Positions 25,601 through 40,600 are shown, numbered from the stretch's first letter. The stretch is DNA of 64,000 bases from Panopea generosa (GCA_029582155.1 CM055898.1:26853245-26917244); one strand, 5' to 3'. Numbers and translations are program-made. The notes: a model not told the origin generated them from the letters alone.

Positions 25601-28600
25601 AACAATATACGAGTATATGATGAAATGCAATAATGCATTGCAGCAGGTATGTAACGATATACGAATATATGCGGAACATTTTATCATGTATTAAAGCAGG
25701 TATGTAACAATATACAAGTATATGATGGGAATGCAGTAATGTATTGTAGCAGGTGTGTTACAATATACGAGTATATAAGGGGAAAGTTTTATACAAATAT
25801 ATACATATATATGATTACATATATGTGGGAATATACGAATATATGTGGGAATTTCTATCATGTATTAAAGCAGGTATGTAACAATATACGAGTATATTGT
25901 GGGAATGCAATAATGTATTGTAGCAGGTGTGTTACAATATACGAGAATATGAGGGAAAGTTTTATACAAATATATACATGTATATGATGACATATCAATT
26001 ACACGTATCTGGATTAAGTTCGCATTCAGTTACGTTTATATGTATGTGTTATGTCAATTTTTTTACAAGCGTCTTCTCTATTCGCTCATGGTATTGTGAT
26101 TTATTTTTCTAATATCAAATACGTATGTAAAGCTCCATCAGATGGCTAGTTTCATTTTGACATCTGGGATAGTCAGAGATAAACATGTGATATGTTGTAG
26201 AACATTTATATATGTATTAGTTGATGTTATTGCTTTCACCAAGGACTAATATAAGGTAGGAAAAGCAACTGATTGAGATGTTATGAACGCTCGTGTATGC
26301 ACGCAAAGTCTCGCCAAATCTCATTTTCAAATAACCTAACTTCGATTCATCTCAGAAATACAAATTAAAGTTATTTCATCTGAACAATGTAGTTCTTTAC
26401 GAAACGAGAGTTTTCCCCAATCAAATTGTGTTTTGAATTGTTGAAGTGCTTATGATTACAATATTTGGAAAATGCAACTTAAAATATAGGGAAGGTATTT
26501 AAAACTTTACTTCAAACTGCAATATTTTAAATACATGTTTTTGGGTTTTTTTAAAACTAGAAAAAAAAACATCTTTAGTTATATAACCTTACATTTTATG
26601 CAAAAGAAATCAGTTTACTGTGAAATTTACATGATTACTTTGCCAAATTGTAAATATTTCGCATGCTATATTATAAACATTTAGTAAAGCGATGCAAGTT
26701 TCCTATCCTTCTATATAAGTCCTTGCTTTCACTGGCTACTACATTTCATAACAAACATGAATATATTATATTTGTTGAATTAAAAAAAATAACTTACCTA
26801 CCATAATATACTAAAACCAATATGAGATAAATACTATAAAACACAAAACGTAGTTACTTAAAGAAACCACGAGTTATATTTTCCAAATCAGTTTAATAAA
26901 CATGTTAATTATAGTCCTTTGCCTTAAAGGTAGTGTATCTAAGTGCCTTATCATATATAAAACTGTTTTTTATATGAATAAAGGACATTTTATTATTATG
27001 AATACATAAACTCCCAACTCCAGTTTGGTATATCAAGTCCATCAAAACATGATACGTTTATAAATAATGGACAAAATAATAATCATCTCATTAATACTTT
27101 TCTTGCCAAATACATTTTATACCATTATAATGTTACCTGCCATTTACCCTTCAATCTAAAGGTCACCCCTTTGTCATGACAACTGCCAAATAAACTTTTT
27201 CATGACCTTCATCGCATTTTTATATCTGAGTAATGAAATTTAGTTATAAAGGTTATTCCTTTATCATGTTACATGCCAAATAAACTTTTTATCATTTGCC
27301 AAATAAACTGTATTATAACGGAGGAGCCTCCGTGGCCGAGAGGTCTAAGGCGCCGTCTCAAGATCACTTACCTCTCACAGCCAAGGTCGTAGTGTCGAGT
27401 CCTGCTCGCTCCAAAAACTTTATGTGAGGAAGTTTGCCAGTTACTTGCGGAAGGACGTAGGTTCTACTCAGTCTGAGGTTTACCTTCACCAGTAAAACTG
27501 GATATGCCATATATAACCTGAACTGTGTTGAAAATCATAACGGTTATCCCATTAATATACCTGACTAATACACTTTGATTATAAAGGTAATTCCTTTATC
27601 ATGCATGTCACCTGCTAAATAAACTTTGACCACAAACGTCCTCACGTATATACTTTGTAATGAGTCATATTTTTGAAATGTTACTTGCCACATAAACTTT
27701 AGCTACAAACGTTATCACTTATATAATTTGTCAGAAGAATCATATTTTTGTAATGTTACCTGCCCAATAAACGTTTGTCACAAAATTTATCTCTTTACTG
27801 TGTCTCCTGTCAAATTATTATCTTACTTGCCTAATAAACTTTAGTTATAAAGACACTACCTTTATGATGGTACTTGCATGAACTTAAAACACAAAAAGCA
27901 TCCTTTTGTCATGTTTACATTAGTGTTGTTGTGGTGACCATTGAGGTAACATGTCTACGAGCATTGCACAAATAAAATCACTTTTATCATAAAAATTGTG
28001 ATTGATGCATTAATGGGACCACGGCAATTATTTTCCAGTATCAGTGTGCCCTCATATTTGACGCCGTGTACCTTTTCACCAAGGCGCTGATGGATTTGAA
28101 TCGCAGTAACTTGTTTATTACTCCAAATAACACGTGTGAAGACGCCATCCCTTGGGCAGGAGGAAAGTTATTGTATGATTATATAAATGGGGTAAGTAAC
28201 AATTTTAAAGAAAAAGTCTAATTTGAATTGCAATAAAAATGTGAAATATTAAAATAAAAAAAAACTACTTTCATTGAGCGGTTTTCTATTAAAAATTAAC
28301 TCTTTTGAAACTGTTTTAGTGTTTAACCTCATTTGACAACCGATTTAATTGCTTCAATTGTCACTCTTATTTGTTTAAACAGCCTACAAAATAACTTTTA
28401 AGTTCGTTCTTAATCATTAAGAAGTTTGGCATCACTGCACATGCGTGATGAGCACTGCACAAACTCCGCTCTTGATATTCAAGTCTGAACGAGGCATGTA
28501 CAATCTACGCGCGAGCTATGCTTAGAAACGGCTTCAGCAAACATCAACTTTAAAAATTCACTCACCTCAGCTTTCATCGTAGCTTCCGCCCTGAGTCTAT

Positions 28601-31600
28601 CAAACGACGTCAAACTGTCAGTCAAATGATGTTTAACACTTAGCCAGTTAGTGTTCATTTATAAACAATTTAACAGTTAAGAAACCCTGGTCGCTCCCTG
28701 TTCCCTTTGAGTTTCTAAATTGCTATTTTTTTATTTAAATGAACACCAACTATTACTTAAAGTGTTGTATTTGCTTAAAGCAGCTATAATTTCAAATATT
28801 AACCGGCTTCCAACGATAACCAGCAGTCTGAAAAATCCACATCGAACACGTGGTCTCGTATTAGAGCATTGGATAAAATATCGGAGTATCGCGGGTTCCA
28901 TCACCTATTACGGTCATATGTTTAAAAGCAACACACCTTGTCTGTCCACACTTGCTTAGTACTGGTTCTATAACACGACAAAACTTAAAACGCAATTTGT
29001 CTGAGTTGCGATAACTCGTTTTGCAATCGATGTAAAATAAATAAGTTTAAACTTCAAGAACCATTGATTTTAAGACTCACGAGAAGCATTCCACTATTAT
29101 CTTGACAAAGTACTACCAGAAATAGCTGAATCCTATAGTTTCACTTTATTCTTTATTACAAATTTGTGAAATTCGTTTATCTCAATTTCTCAAAGTGAAG
29201 CCTGAAGATGTATCGATCTTTATCATAAATATAGGCGCAAATAGTGCAAATATCTGTATTTGAGGCAATGGCGAATGTATATGTCATTTCAATTCGGATC
29301 TTTGCCCCCAGTGTGTCGATTAATGATTAGTTCTGCTACCATACAATCGATCGAACATGTTCTGTAGCAATCCAATAACTTGTAATAATAACAAAAACAT
29401 ACATTCCTTTTCAGAAAAGAGTATATCATATGAATGTACTCTTATATGCGTACATTGCTTCAAGCATTTTTATGTGTGAATGATCCGAGAAAAAAATAAC
29501 GTGCCTCATTACAATATTTTTCGAAACATCAAAGTAGTTAAAAGTTATGATAGCCTGGATTTAATTAACATTCATACGCCTTCCTGACTTGATTGAGATT
29601 AGTGTAGCGTTTGGTTTATTTTATGCAACATATTTTTTGAAAATGGCATAATATAATGTTTGCAATATACTTTCATTGTTTAATTTGTTTCTGATTGCTT
29701 ATATTAATAACATGAAAAAAAAGAAATACGAGGAGAGAGGGTGGGGGGGGGGGGGGTGGGGGGGTGGGGGGGGGGAGTATTACCTGTCGCGTATGATCAT
29801 TTTGGCGGTGATCAATACTGCAAAACTTGATAACGACCGCATAGGCAGGGCTATGCCTTTGGCATAAAACACGGCTAAAATAATAGCTTACTTTGAAAGA
29901 AGCTACGTCTAGTATCAATGTTTACATATATATGGTTTATTGTATTTCTCACTTTTTACTTTCACTAGTTTATTAGTTTGTGTTCACCAAGGATCACATA
30001 TTGTGTTCAACCAAGTCTATGACGTTCAATAGTTAATTTCTTTCAAACAAAAACTTGGCTTTGAAATAACTGACCTTTTAGATTCATATTTATATTTTTA
30101 TTTTTTTTATTTTTCAATCCAAAGTTAAGAGTAATCGCCCGTATGTTTGTGATCGTGTAAATATATATGATCTCACATCTGTGCTTATCTATTATACGAG
30201 TTTGATTAATTGATAATAGATAAGCGCGAATATAAAATTTTATGTATCAAATAAACTCTGAAAAAATGTATATTTTTAAATCCTTCTAAAAAAAAGCGGA
30301 TATTACACAGCGCTGCTCTCGTGTATGATAGCAGCATCTTTAACGCAATTAAGGTGTTTGGTCAAGGTGGAAAGTAGCTTTATGACTGTTTCCGTAATAG
30401 AGCCGAATTATGTGGAAATCGCTGAGATGAGTGATAACGTCATTTAATGATGTCCGCTTTTTAAATATAAAATAAATAGTAAAAGGATATGATTAGGTTC
30501 CATGCACATTAAATGCGATAAATACGTATAAATATCGAATATTAGTGATAAATATGTATAAATATACATAAATTTTATGTTACAAGCTACATTTGTTGTG
30601 ATAAATATGTATAAATATATACATATATTTTACATTACATGCTACATTTGATGTGATAAATATGTATAAATATATACATATATTTTACATTACATGCTAC
30701 ATTTGATGTGATAAATATGTATAAATATATACATATATTTTACATTACATGCTACATTTGATGTGATAAATATGTATAAATATATACATATATTTTACAT
30801 TACAAGCTACATTTGTTGTGATAAATATGTATAAACATACCTATATTTTACATTACATGCTACATTTGATGTGATAAATATGTATAAATATATACATATA
30901 TTTTACATTACATGCTACATTTGATGTGATAAATATGTATAAATATACATATATTTTACATTACATGCTACATTTGATGTGATAAATATGTATAAATATA
31001 TACATATATTTTACGTAACATGCTACATTTGATATAAATATACATTTGTTAATTTATTTTACGTAACATTTGATGTAATAAATACGTATAAATATGTATA
31101 AATATACATATATTTTAGGTTCAAATAGATGGTTTAACTGGACGATTAAAGTTAAATTATGGACGACGGTTGGATTTCAAACTTGACATTATGGAACTTA
31201 GAGAGGAAGGACTCCAGCGGGTAAGGTATAAGGCTTCACTCTAGATGTGGTTGGACTTTGTTTGGTCTTTAGAAGGAATACACACATCTTGCAAATTTCT
31301 GGTCTTTCTAGGCTTGGATGTAGGATTTGATTTTAAGTAAAATTTGTATTAGTTTAGAGCTGAAAAAATTGCCACATCTTGCAGTAAGATGTAAACTTTC
31401 ACCCTAGGTATGGTAGGTCGTTGTAATTGCATTGCAAGAACAGCTACATTTTGCAAATATATATTGGATTGGTCCTCCTGTATGCTTTCACATCTTGCGA
31501 ATTTTTTGTCGTCTCAGGTCTCGTAGTGTTCTTTGAATGTCAAGGCTCTTATGAAATCTAGAATACATATTATATCCACAGAAAAAAACGTTGTCCTGCC

Positions 31601-34600
31601 ATCTAAATGAGGTTAATGGAAACTTATAAAATATATTTTATCTATAAACAACGTAAATGTAAAAGCTGATGTTTGCATACATATCTCTATGTTTAGGAGA
31701 TTGTTAGATATTAGAATACTTGAGACATCTTTTCTCCCGAGGGTTAAACGTAATACTTGAATATATCATATCTTTGGTTTAAGCCAGGGATTTTAGATAT
31801 CTCAGAAATCAAAATTAGACATAAATGTGCACAAATACGAAACTGTGGAAGTATGCGAACCGTTCGTAAAGACTCGAGACATATGTTTTCAAACTAGGAT
31901 ATATTTATAGTCTGCTTTATCGTACAATACAAATATTTGATTTCAAATTTGTTCTATTGAGCCGTCATAGCACACGCAGTGCCCAGTAACATTCTAGTTC
32001 AACGAAACTACAGTAATTATATTATTGACATAACGTTTGAAAGATAATAATATATACTACAGTTTATCACTTTAATTTATATATATCAATGCATAGCCAT
32101 GTGTCAATTTCATTGTGTTTGAAGTAATTTTATTCTTCACCTTTCGAAAGCGACATATAACAGCGATTGCGTGGGAATGTTTGTGTGTTCGTCCCGTCGA
32201 TCGTTCGTCCGTTGATTTTATACGCAATTCCTCCTACAAGTTTTCTTCCGAACGTTTTAAGAGTCTACGCAAAGTTTACTTGCGTCCTACCTTTTTCGTC
32301 TCAAAGTTATACTTCTCTTTCCTGTGCTGAACGAAACGCAGTTTTATAAGCTCAAATTCTTTTTAATTTTATCCGAATTCCATAGGAAATAATGCAGTTT
32401 GTTTCTTGCGTGTTCGTCTCAAAGACATACCGTTCGTTCATTTTCCATTCGTAACATAATTTTAAAATATGAAATTCTCCAACATTTTCAAACGGATACG
32501 TCATGATGGATATATGCACCACACATTGTATTTGCATACTGGTCGAAGTTCAAGGGTAGTCATGCTCAAAAGCTGTTCCGATCCCAACTCCTTCTTGCAA
32601 AGCTTTGTGGACAGTTTCTGCATCAGATAGACATTACATGTTCAGACCGTTTACGGCACAAGTTGACATCCTTGTGTATGTTAAATCGTTGTTGTAAATG
32701 CTTGGCATATCTTTTTATTGTTTTGTATAAAACAAAATTAAGTGTGTTCATGCGGTATATATAAACATGCATTAGCAAACACAGCAGCAGTTATGACAAA
32801 TTGCATATATAGGGAGATTTATACGTATAACAGAACACCTTTCAATAGCAACGGATCCGCGAAGAATACATAAATGATAGAAATACGGTCAAACCTGTTT
32901 TAAGAAGCCATTCAAAGGAAGGAGCAAAAGTGACCTTTTAAGACAGGTTATTGCTTAATACAGTTAATTTATCCTGAAAGCATAGGAATGGGAAATAGGA
33001 AATGTGGCTGCTTAAGACAAGTGGCTGCTTAAAAGAGATGACCGCTTACACAGGTTTGACTGTAGTAAATACAGTAGAAATAAATACAATAATCTTATAA
33101 CGAAATATCTTTATCTAGCTTCGAATTTACGCATTCATTAGAGGACGGAAAAATAACAACACAGCGTGCACTGTAAAATGGTATTTCTCTCTACTGTATA
33201 TGTTCAAATAAAGAGACTGCGGGCACAACAAATAACATTTAAAAATGGTGCTAATTTACACTTCCCATTAACAACACACATTTAACTCTACAACAATATT
33301 TACTATGCAGAACCGATGAATGGATTGTCGAATTAATGTGTTAAATATTTACAGGTTTACCTTTTATGCATTCGTAGTCAACTTAATCAAATGGACAAGG
33401 AGCATTGGTTTGAAACGTACACCAAGCCTTACGACAGAGCAAGCGCTTGGCACATGTTATCATATTCCATAGACACATCAAACATTTAACGGCGGATGAT
33501 ACTGATCTAAGATAGCGTTAACAAGTATATAACACATGGACATTAATGCACATGATATACCTTTGACATCACTGAATCTGTCACTCAGACTAATGATAGA
33601 AAGAACTATTTTAGTCACGATTTCAATAGAGTCTGGAATTTTCTCCTATAACACTTTCTCTTATTTTGAATAGGATTACTTTCTTTAAATAAAGTTATAT
33701 TAACTAGATTTTATTATATTCTATTATTTTCCATTAAATTATACTATTTTTTATTCTATTGTCTTTTAGTTTAGTTTAGTCTAGTCTAGTGTTATCTAGT
33801 CTAGTCTTTTTTATTTAAGTCTAGTCTATCTATTGTATTTAATGACACCAAGTTATCAAACTCTGATCTGAGAAAGCTTTACTCGTGTAATGAATTTTAG
33901 ATGACAATGATTTAATTAAGAGCAATAACGATTTTTACAAATGTAGAGCATGAATAACATGAGTTATTGAATATGTTTGATGTGTTATTTGGGGGTGAAG
34001 TTACGTTCTGTTGCATCAATCCCGTTTATAATGATTTAATCAGATTAATATGCATTATTGTACAAAACGTATATTTATACTGTTTCAATCATTCAATCTA
34101 CCGGTCTGTAATTACGTTGAAATATAATTGAAATGACATATGCTACAAGTAAACTATAATAAGTATGTAATGTGTATAATATGCTATGTATATATAAAGC
34201 ATATAAAATGTAATTGTTTAAAATCAGTATACTAATTCCAATTATAACTATACAGTTTATGATCGAAGATGGTAACATAAAAGAAAATTGCACATTTAAA
34301 TAAGTGTCCATACCTACTGTTGCGCCAGTTTCTCATGAAGATAGCACAGTGATAAAGTACCAGTATTGCGTAATCTAACGATTGTGGTTCAAAATAATTT
34401 GATCACAAACAAGTTGTATATTGTGTAAAAGAAATAAAATTTCCTTTACATAATTGATAAGGTTTGTGTTGCAAAGTATGACATACACTTAGCATTCGAT
34501 CAAATGTATTATGTCAGCCATTTAATAATGAAAACGTGCGCAAAGCTTAAGTCAAAAATAGACCAGAACAGAACACAATTTCAATCACTAATATAAAACA

Positions 34601-37600
34601 ATAGTTCATCCAACACATATTTATTACATACAAATGATATTGTACATGATATGTTTAAATAGTTTAAAAGTTTAATAAATATAAAATGGATAAACAAATG
34701 TTCAGCTTTCAATTTGATATATAGAAAATTCAATCAACGGTCATTTTAAGTTAACCCAGACAAAATTTCTAAACTGATTTTTTATTTATATATATATTGC
34801 TGCAAAACAAATTTCATCAAAAGTTCATCGTAACTGAACAATAGGAAATTTATTTTTATACCACATAATTAAAAAAAGTTTTGACACTAAGTGTATATAA
34901 TACCTCTCGTACTAAACCAGCAACACATTTTGAAAACCAAATGTATTGGAGAATGAATGTCGTGAACAATCTTTGATAACCATACCACTTGTCTGGTAAG
35001 ACACTTTATTTAAACCACATATCAGACCTTTGTGAATTTGATATATTTGTTGTTGTTTTTTTCAGACTGGAATCTGGAAGGTAGGGTCGGGTGCAAACAT
35101 AACTGTTCAACGATTCATGGGTTCGGGTGTGTTTGGAAACAAAACACTGATAGTGTCCACAAATTTGGTACGTATCTGACCTACAAAACATTTTCATTCA
35201 CAATATGCATTAAACAGGTACGTAAGAGTAACGTTCATATAAGTAAACTGTTTTATAGATTTGTTAAGATAGGTCACGTGAGTGTTTGTGTTTATTTTGT
35301 CATATATTTGTAACGGTGAAAAACTGTAATAGTTTAGGTCAAACCAATATATCTACCCAACTATAAAATGTGTTAATATTATTTATAGGAGCTACGTAAT
35401 CAAATGAAATGTTTGTCATACTTTAATATAACTAGTATCATTTTAAAGGGATGAAAAAGCAAATGCAGCAAAGATTCGGATTTTATAAACGATGTTGAGA
35501 TTGATACAGATTGTATAAACATATAGGAGATAAAAAAATAATTTATAAACGATACGGAGATAGGTACTTATTTTATAAACAAATGGGAGATAGATACAGA
35601 TTTTATAAACGATTGACAGATAGACACATATTTTTGAAACGATTGGGAGATAGATACATATTTTATAAACGAATGAATGAAGTACATATCTGACATGATT
35701 CAAGTGTATAAGCCTAGTAGAAAATTAAGATCTCAAAATTCACTTACTTTAGTCAATCCAAGGTCTCACACTATGTATGGACAAAGAAGCTTCATATGTG
35801 CCGTGCCTACCCTATGGAATGCTTTACCCAGCAGCATTCGGGAAACTACGACATTGTCTTCTTTTAAGAAACATTTAAAAACATTTTTTTTCGTTCAGAA
35901 TTATACCGACTAAATTTTACTGAATTTCAATGTTTCTTTAAATAACGCACAGCTATATCTATATTTAAACATGAACAGTATTATTTTATCTGTGTTAATA
36001 GGTAACAAAATGTCGAGCCGAGTTTACAGCATGCATTACTCTTATTTGCCATTTTTTTATACTAATGCCTGTATTTGTTTATTCAGCTTGTCTTTTAAGA
36101 TTGTTATGTTTTTTATTTAATATTTTGTATGTATGCTATTTGTTAATGTAAAGCATTTTTAAACGCATTTATTTATGATAAGAATGCTATATAAATGTGG
36201 TATATAATAATAATAATATCCGTCATGTAAGTGTCGTGTCCAAATGGACACCATAGAACAAATGCACATGTAGACTAATGTAAACAGCCAAATACAATAT
36301 TGTGCATGTGTAAAAACGTGGTGCTTTCTGTCGTTTCCTTCCCATACAAAACTTAGGACTGTTCGACATGTGTAAGAAAGTTCTTTATGAATGCTTCATT
36401 TTATCGGTAATTTTATTTCTTAGCAATATTTATCATTTTCCTAAATGTTAAACATATATTGTAAGATAACATATGTTCCAAATAGCCGTACTTTTATAGG
36501 CAGAGCATAATTGTTTAATATACTAATACATTTTATTTCCACTTTTTATTAGGAACCACCATACGCTATGCTAAAGGATGAAATCAAAGGACATCCGTTG
36601 AAAGGAAACGACCGTTATCAAGGATTTTGTATAGACTTGTTAAGTGAACTTGCACGAATAGTTGGTTTTGAATACACGATAGCTCCAGTACCGGATAAAA
36701 GGTATGGGGAGCTTAACAAGGACGGTCATTGGGACGGAGTTGTCAGGCAGTTGATCGATAGAGTACGTATAACATTGTTTGATAGGATTTATTTTTGTGT
36801 CATGTAATATAGTTTATTCCGTAAGACCTGTGCATATATATATAGTTATGTATATATTTGAAACTGTTATACTAAGCCATGTGACAACATTTTATAATGT
36901 TTTTTTTCATATAATGGAAATATACTAATATATATCTATGTTCTATTAAATGTATGTATTGTATGATGATGTATTCATGTGAAAATCAATAAAAAATATG
37001 TTCTGTGTTACCATTTACGTTTGAATCGCATTTCATCATCGACATATGCTTTGTTCACGATTTGAGTGCAAAAATAAACATAACACTAGAAAACTGCAAC
37101 GTTTTAATATCATATGCCGGCTGTAATGACTCATTAAAACGGTATAAAAGCCAAATAAGCAAAGATAATAGATATGTGCTTGTTTATTTACACTTATAGT
37201 GTTTACAATCTAAAAAAATCAGACTAAATATTATTAAATTAATTCACATAAATTCTGTAAGCAAATATAAATCTCATCGTTTAAAGAAATATCTTTTTTT
37301 TAAATTTTAAGCACACCATACTACATCAAATAATATACAAAATGTAGGTCTATTATTTCGCAATATTTTCTTCTATTCTACTGAACATTTTGTGTTGACG
37401 TCAGCGAGGGTCTTTAAATTTTTTACTCGGTATATTTATTCGATAAAGTTTTTTTATATAATTTGCCACACATGATTTCAAGACATATTTCATGTTAACG
37501 AGTTTCGTGCATTTATTTCGTAAATCTATGCTTCAAAGATTTCCCATAAACTGGAATTTGTCTGAACGTTGGTTTTATGTTCTTTCGTTTTACCAGTCAT

Positions 37601-40600
37601 TTCTTAAATTATGTTTTGTGGGCTTGCAATATATTACGAACTTTTATAGGTTTATTAATAACGATTCCCTGAAATCATTTGTCAACGTTTCAAGGCGACA
37701 TTACATTTCATAAAGAGCAATCATTTGAAAGTTAGAACAATTCCGAAATCAAACACCATCAGCAAGCCTGGAAACAGAACATGATTCGAAAATCGCCCAC
37801 CCCAATTTTGGAATAAGTATTGGTCGTTTTTTTGCAGAAGATTATTTGTCGTTTTTGTGCACAATTTTAGAAGCATCCACGAATACCACAAGTTCTTATA
37901 CACAACCAAAAGTTTAAATCTGTCCAATTTTGTGTGACAAACAGCGAAAAAAAAGGAAAATGTGTTAACAAAATATGCTATTCGATCTGCAAAGAGAATT
38001 TTAAAACCTGTTGGTGACTTCAATGATGTTTTCAAACTAATTCTTATTCTGTATATAAAGCCAAGTTCGTTGGATTTTTTGGATTTATCATGTCAACTTT
38101 TTTGAGTAGTTTAAGTAGTTTAAGATGTATCCCCGCCTGCTGATAAACAATTAAACCGGTTTTTACTTATACGTATCATGGGTGGTATAATATTTGTTTT
38201 ACATTACTGAAGTTTGGCAGCAGCATAAAAAGAGCATAAAGCTTTCAAACTGAAGGAGACACAAGTGTTATTTGACAAAACTGATGTTAATGAACAATAT
38301 AAGTTACATGCAATTAAAGATGATATGCTTCAGGTGTGAAAATAATCATAACACATAAAAATTGAAACATCTGATTAGGCTAGTAAATATAATTGTTTTG
38401 CGTGTTACGAGAAGAGGAGTGTTCAGTAAATAGCGCAATGGGTTTGTTCCTAGAATGCTATAATCTGTTTTGATCATTTTTTGTGTGATTTTCTTCAATT
38501 TACTCCGTTTAACTGAAACACACATATGTGTTCGTATTCTTAAACAGATATAGCCTTAAAACATGGGTAAATATAGATCTTAGAGCATTTCGCGATTTAT
38601 ATATTTGTCCAGGCGAGTGTTTTGTAGTCTTCGGAAGAGAAAATAATCACAGGGCACCAGTCTGGAAAATATGGGATGTGTGGGAGAACGGTGACATTCT
38701 CTAACTGCAAAACGTCAGTCACAACACGGGTTTTGTAGGCTGACGCGTTGTCATGTAAAAGATTAATAAAATTTAAACCTATTATAGGGCAACGCTGTTC
38801 GTAGTAGTTATTCTATTGTTTCAACATGACGTTTTTTATAAAACAAAAAAAAACACGTCCTGTAGCAATTCCTCCATTTAATTTTTTAATCTTTTTTTCA
38901 ATAAGGCGACAAGTCTCTCATCCAAGCTAAGCCTCTTACTGTGTATCGAGCATGAATCTATAGTCAGCTGTTATGATTTTAGTTTGTCGTTTGTCGTAAC
39001 AACCGTATGTGGTTACGGATATTTCGATGTTTCTTTGGTTGTTGACATAACATGACGACCGGGGCTAGCAGCATCTTTCAACTGCTGTTGCCCGGAGTAC
39101 AATATGATATTTGACCTTCACAGTAAATGCTATACACCTCTTAGTAAGTGTCTTTCGATGTAAACCCAAGTCATAACCTACTTTCAATGAAGGCCCTAAT
39201 TTCAAGCATACGTTCAGCTCGTTTGCCAGTAATTGTGCATACAGTGTAATGAATACGTTAAAAAGCCATGTGCATGGCACCAAGATCAGTTAATGCTTAA
39301 CGCAGATTTTTACATGCTACACGCACCACTTATCAAAAAAGTGATATCACATTGTTTCATTACTATATTACAGCAGATTTTGTAAGAAATATACAGTAAG
39401 CTCATTTTTAACGGAACACCACTCGTAATTTTATTCTTCACAAACCTGAAACTTTAAACCATAAATATATTAAACGGACACAATTTGAAATCAAATTGAC
39501 TAATGATTAGCATTAATTCAACATTTACGTTCACTACAAATGTATAGTTGTATACATACATTATACTTACACTACAAACGTATATCTGTTTATAATCATT
39601 GTACGTATACTACAAACGGATAACTATATACACACATTGTACATACACTGAAAATGTATAGCTGTTTATAAACATTGTACATACACTACAAACGTATAGC
39701 TATATACAAACATTGTACGTACACTACAAATGTATAGCTGTATACAAACACTGTACGTGCACTACAAACGTATAGCTGTATATAAACAGTGTACGTACAC
39801 TGCAAACGTATATATGTATACTCACATTGTACATACACTACAAACATATAGCTGTATACAAACATTGTACGAACACTACAAACGTATTACTGTACATAAA
39901 CATTGTACATACACTATAAAACATATAGCTGTATATATAGTTTAGTTAAGTTTAGTTTGAACATATTTTATTACTGTATATAAACATTTTACGTACACTA
40001 CAAACGTATAGATGTGTACAAACAGTGTACGTACACTACAAACGTATAGCTGTATACACATATTGTACGTACGCTACAAACGTGTAAACCTCGTTTGCTT
40101 ACCGAATAACGGTATCTGTATTTTTCAGGGGTTAATTTTTTCCTTTCTCAACCTAGCGCCGAGATTAAATTCCTGTGACGGTAGAAACATCTATGAAGTG
40201 ACGTAAATTATATAACTTGGCGTCTTAAACACGATCGAGATAAACAATACAACGATCGATTAAATCAATATAATAATACAACGTCTTTGGGATGTAATAC
40301 ATATATCTTTAACAATCGCTTATTAGGTTTGGATAGAAACGTTGTCCCTTAAGATAACTGGTAGCCAGTTCACGCCAAAAAGTTTTCCCTCGGGATGGAT
40401 TGTTTTTATCCTAGCCTGAAACACATGGAAATTTTCTTATACAATATGTAGAAGTGTATATTTACAATCTACAAAGAGTTGTTTTGGTTTGTTGCGTTAG
40501 CAACTCATCAGTGTTGTAAATGTTATAAATTTCAGAACTAATGTCGACTTAAAATGAATGCTTAAATCAAAGTTTTACTGTCAATTTCAGAAAGCTGATC

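Noticed and set aside
27327-27415. Possible tRNA-Leu/Ser gene
   Set aside because: A and B boxes are present but acceptor arms do not pair, and it continues into a SINE core.
37721-38035. 104-codon minus-strand open frame
   Set aside because: No recognisable domain, low-complexity AT-rich codon use, inside an intron. Kept only as a note in the intron entry.
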